Shown piece by piece: positions 41,673 through 41,872 of a DNA stretch of 41,872 bases; the stretch's first letter is position 1, and the number at the start of each line of letters is the position of its first letter. The notes under the pieces were generated by a model, which saw only the letters and a program-made list of their open reading frames with translations, was not told the origin of the DNA and did no database searches. A program made the position numbers and the translations under genes. This stretch comes from DAOTVX01 sp034436015 (GTDB lineage Bacteria > Chloroflexota > Anaerolineae > Anaerolineales > Villigracilaceae), in NCBI GenBank assembly GCA_034436015.1, contig DAOTWG010000029.1, positions 1-41,872 on the forward strand. The letters run 5' to 3'.

Positions 41673-41872
41673 AAATGTCTGTTTGTACACTTTCGCAAGT
41701 GGAGCCGGGATGGCAGCCTGAAACGAGTTTGGCAAGGCAGCATTACCGCCATCGGGCCTTGGCTGGACTTGTCCGAGCTAAACCTGGATGGTTCTCACAC
41801 AATTGCCAAGAAAGGCGGCGAATCAGTCGCCTATCAAGGGCGCAAGAAGGCCAAAGCCACCAACATCTTGCC
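41673..41872 (+). mobile_element. IS5-family transposase fragment (5' truncated, runs off window)
   Basis: After a TGA at 41670-41672 the frame reads KCLFVHFRKWSRDGSL, then LDLSELNLDGSHTIAKKGG and ESVAYQGRKKAKATNIL to the last base. LNLDGSHT with the AYQGRKKAKTTN-type stretch is characteristic of IS5-family transposases and holds the first catalytic Asp. The usual N-terminal 60-70 residues (DLTDEQW-type start) are missing and not found upstream, so the copy is truncated or joined to foreign DNA. The rest lies beyond the right edge. Confidence 0.75.

Noticed and set aside
41675..41872. ATG-started frame MSVCTLSQVEPGW after AGAGGAG
   Set aside because: It overlaps the clearly family-like IS5 transposase frame and shows no protein family of its own; most likely a chance site.

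Overview
The window is about 42 kb of moderately GC-rich bacterial chromosome, densely packed on both strands. The gene content suggests a Chloroflexota (Anaerolineae-like) genome. This is inferred from the combination of an FMN-riboswitch-controlled RibXY-type ABC transporter, a B12-dependent ribonucleotide reductase with NrdR, DUF951, DUF4230 and NBR1-type Ig domain proteins, and many lipoproteins whose mature start is rich in Thr/Pro. It is not proven by any marker gene phylogeny. The content is mostly housekeeping, with little mobile DNA.

Left part (1-9.4 kb): a minus-strand operon of a PadR regulator, an ABC ATPase and a MacB/FtsX-type permease that runs off the window edge. Then come plus-strand genes for a cytoplasmic GH3 glycosidase, an orphan response regulator and an Hsp20 with a strong terminator, followed by an operon of a BMP-like lipoprotein, a cupin and an L,D-transpeptidase.

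Middle (9.5-26.2 kb): genome maintenance and nucleotide metabolism (DUF951 divergent from mutS, glnS, nrdR-nrdJ, priA). Next is a zinc (or manganese) homeostasis operon on the minus strand: a Fur/Zur-type regulator with a perfect palindromic operator, a frameshifted small membrane protein, znuA-znuC-znuB, and an M1 peptidase lipoprotein. A DUF4230 protein follows.

Right part (26.5-41.9 kb): a zinc-ribbon membrane protein, a DUF4190 remnant, a CapA-like lipoprotein and a cyclase, an RRM RNA-binding protein, then a consensus promoter, FMN riboswitch and terminator ahead of a three-gene ABC transporter (probably riboflavin uptake) and coaX. After these come a small membrane protein, a GAF-GAF-PAS histidine kinase and a metallo-beta-lactamase-fold protein, and finally recA with a downstream NBR1-type lipoprotein. 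The right edge holds a 44-codon ORF and a 5'-truncated IS5-type transposase.

The most distinctive observations are: (i) repeated leaderless promoters, with the -10 box exactly 6 nt before the ATG of five genes; (ii) a 45-bp in-frame tandem duplication that doubles the ribosome binding site and start codon of the riboflavin-type binding protein; (iii) a frameshifted MCMFC small membrane protein in the zinc operon; (iv) a PadR regulator with a C-terminal AT-hook and twin AT-rich operator repeats at its own promoter; (v) paired NrdR boxes, a Zur-type palindrome and a candidate SOS operator, each sitting on a recognisable promoter. I found no clear wholly new multi-gene system.
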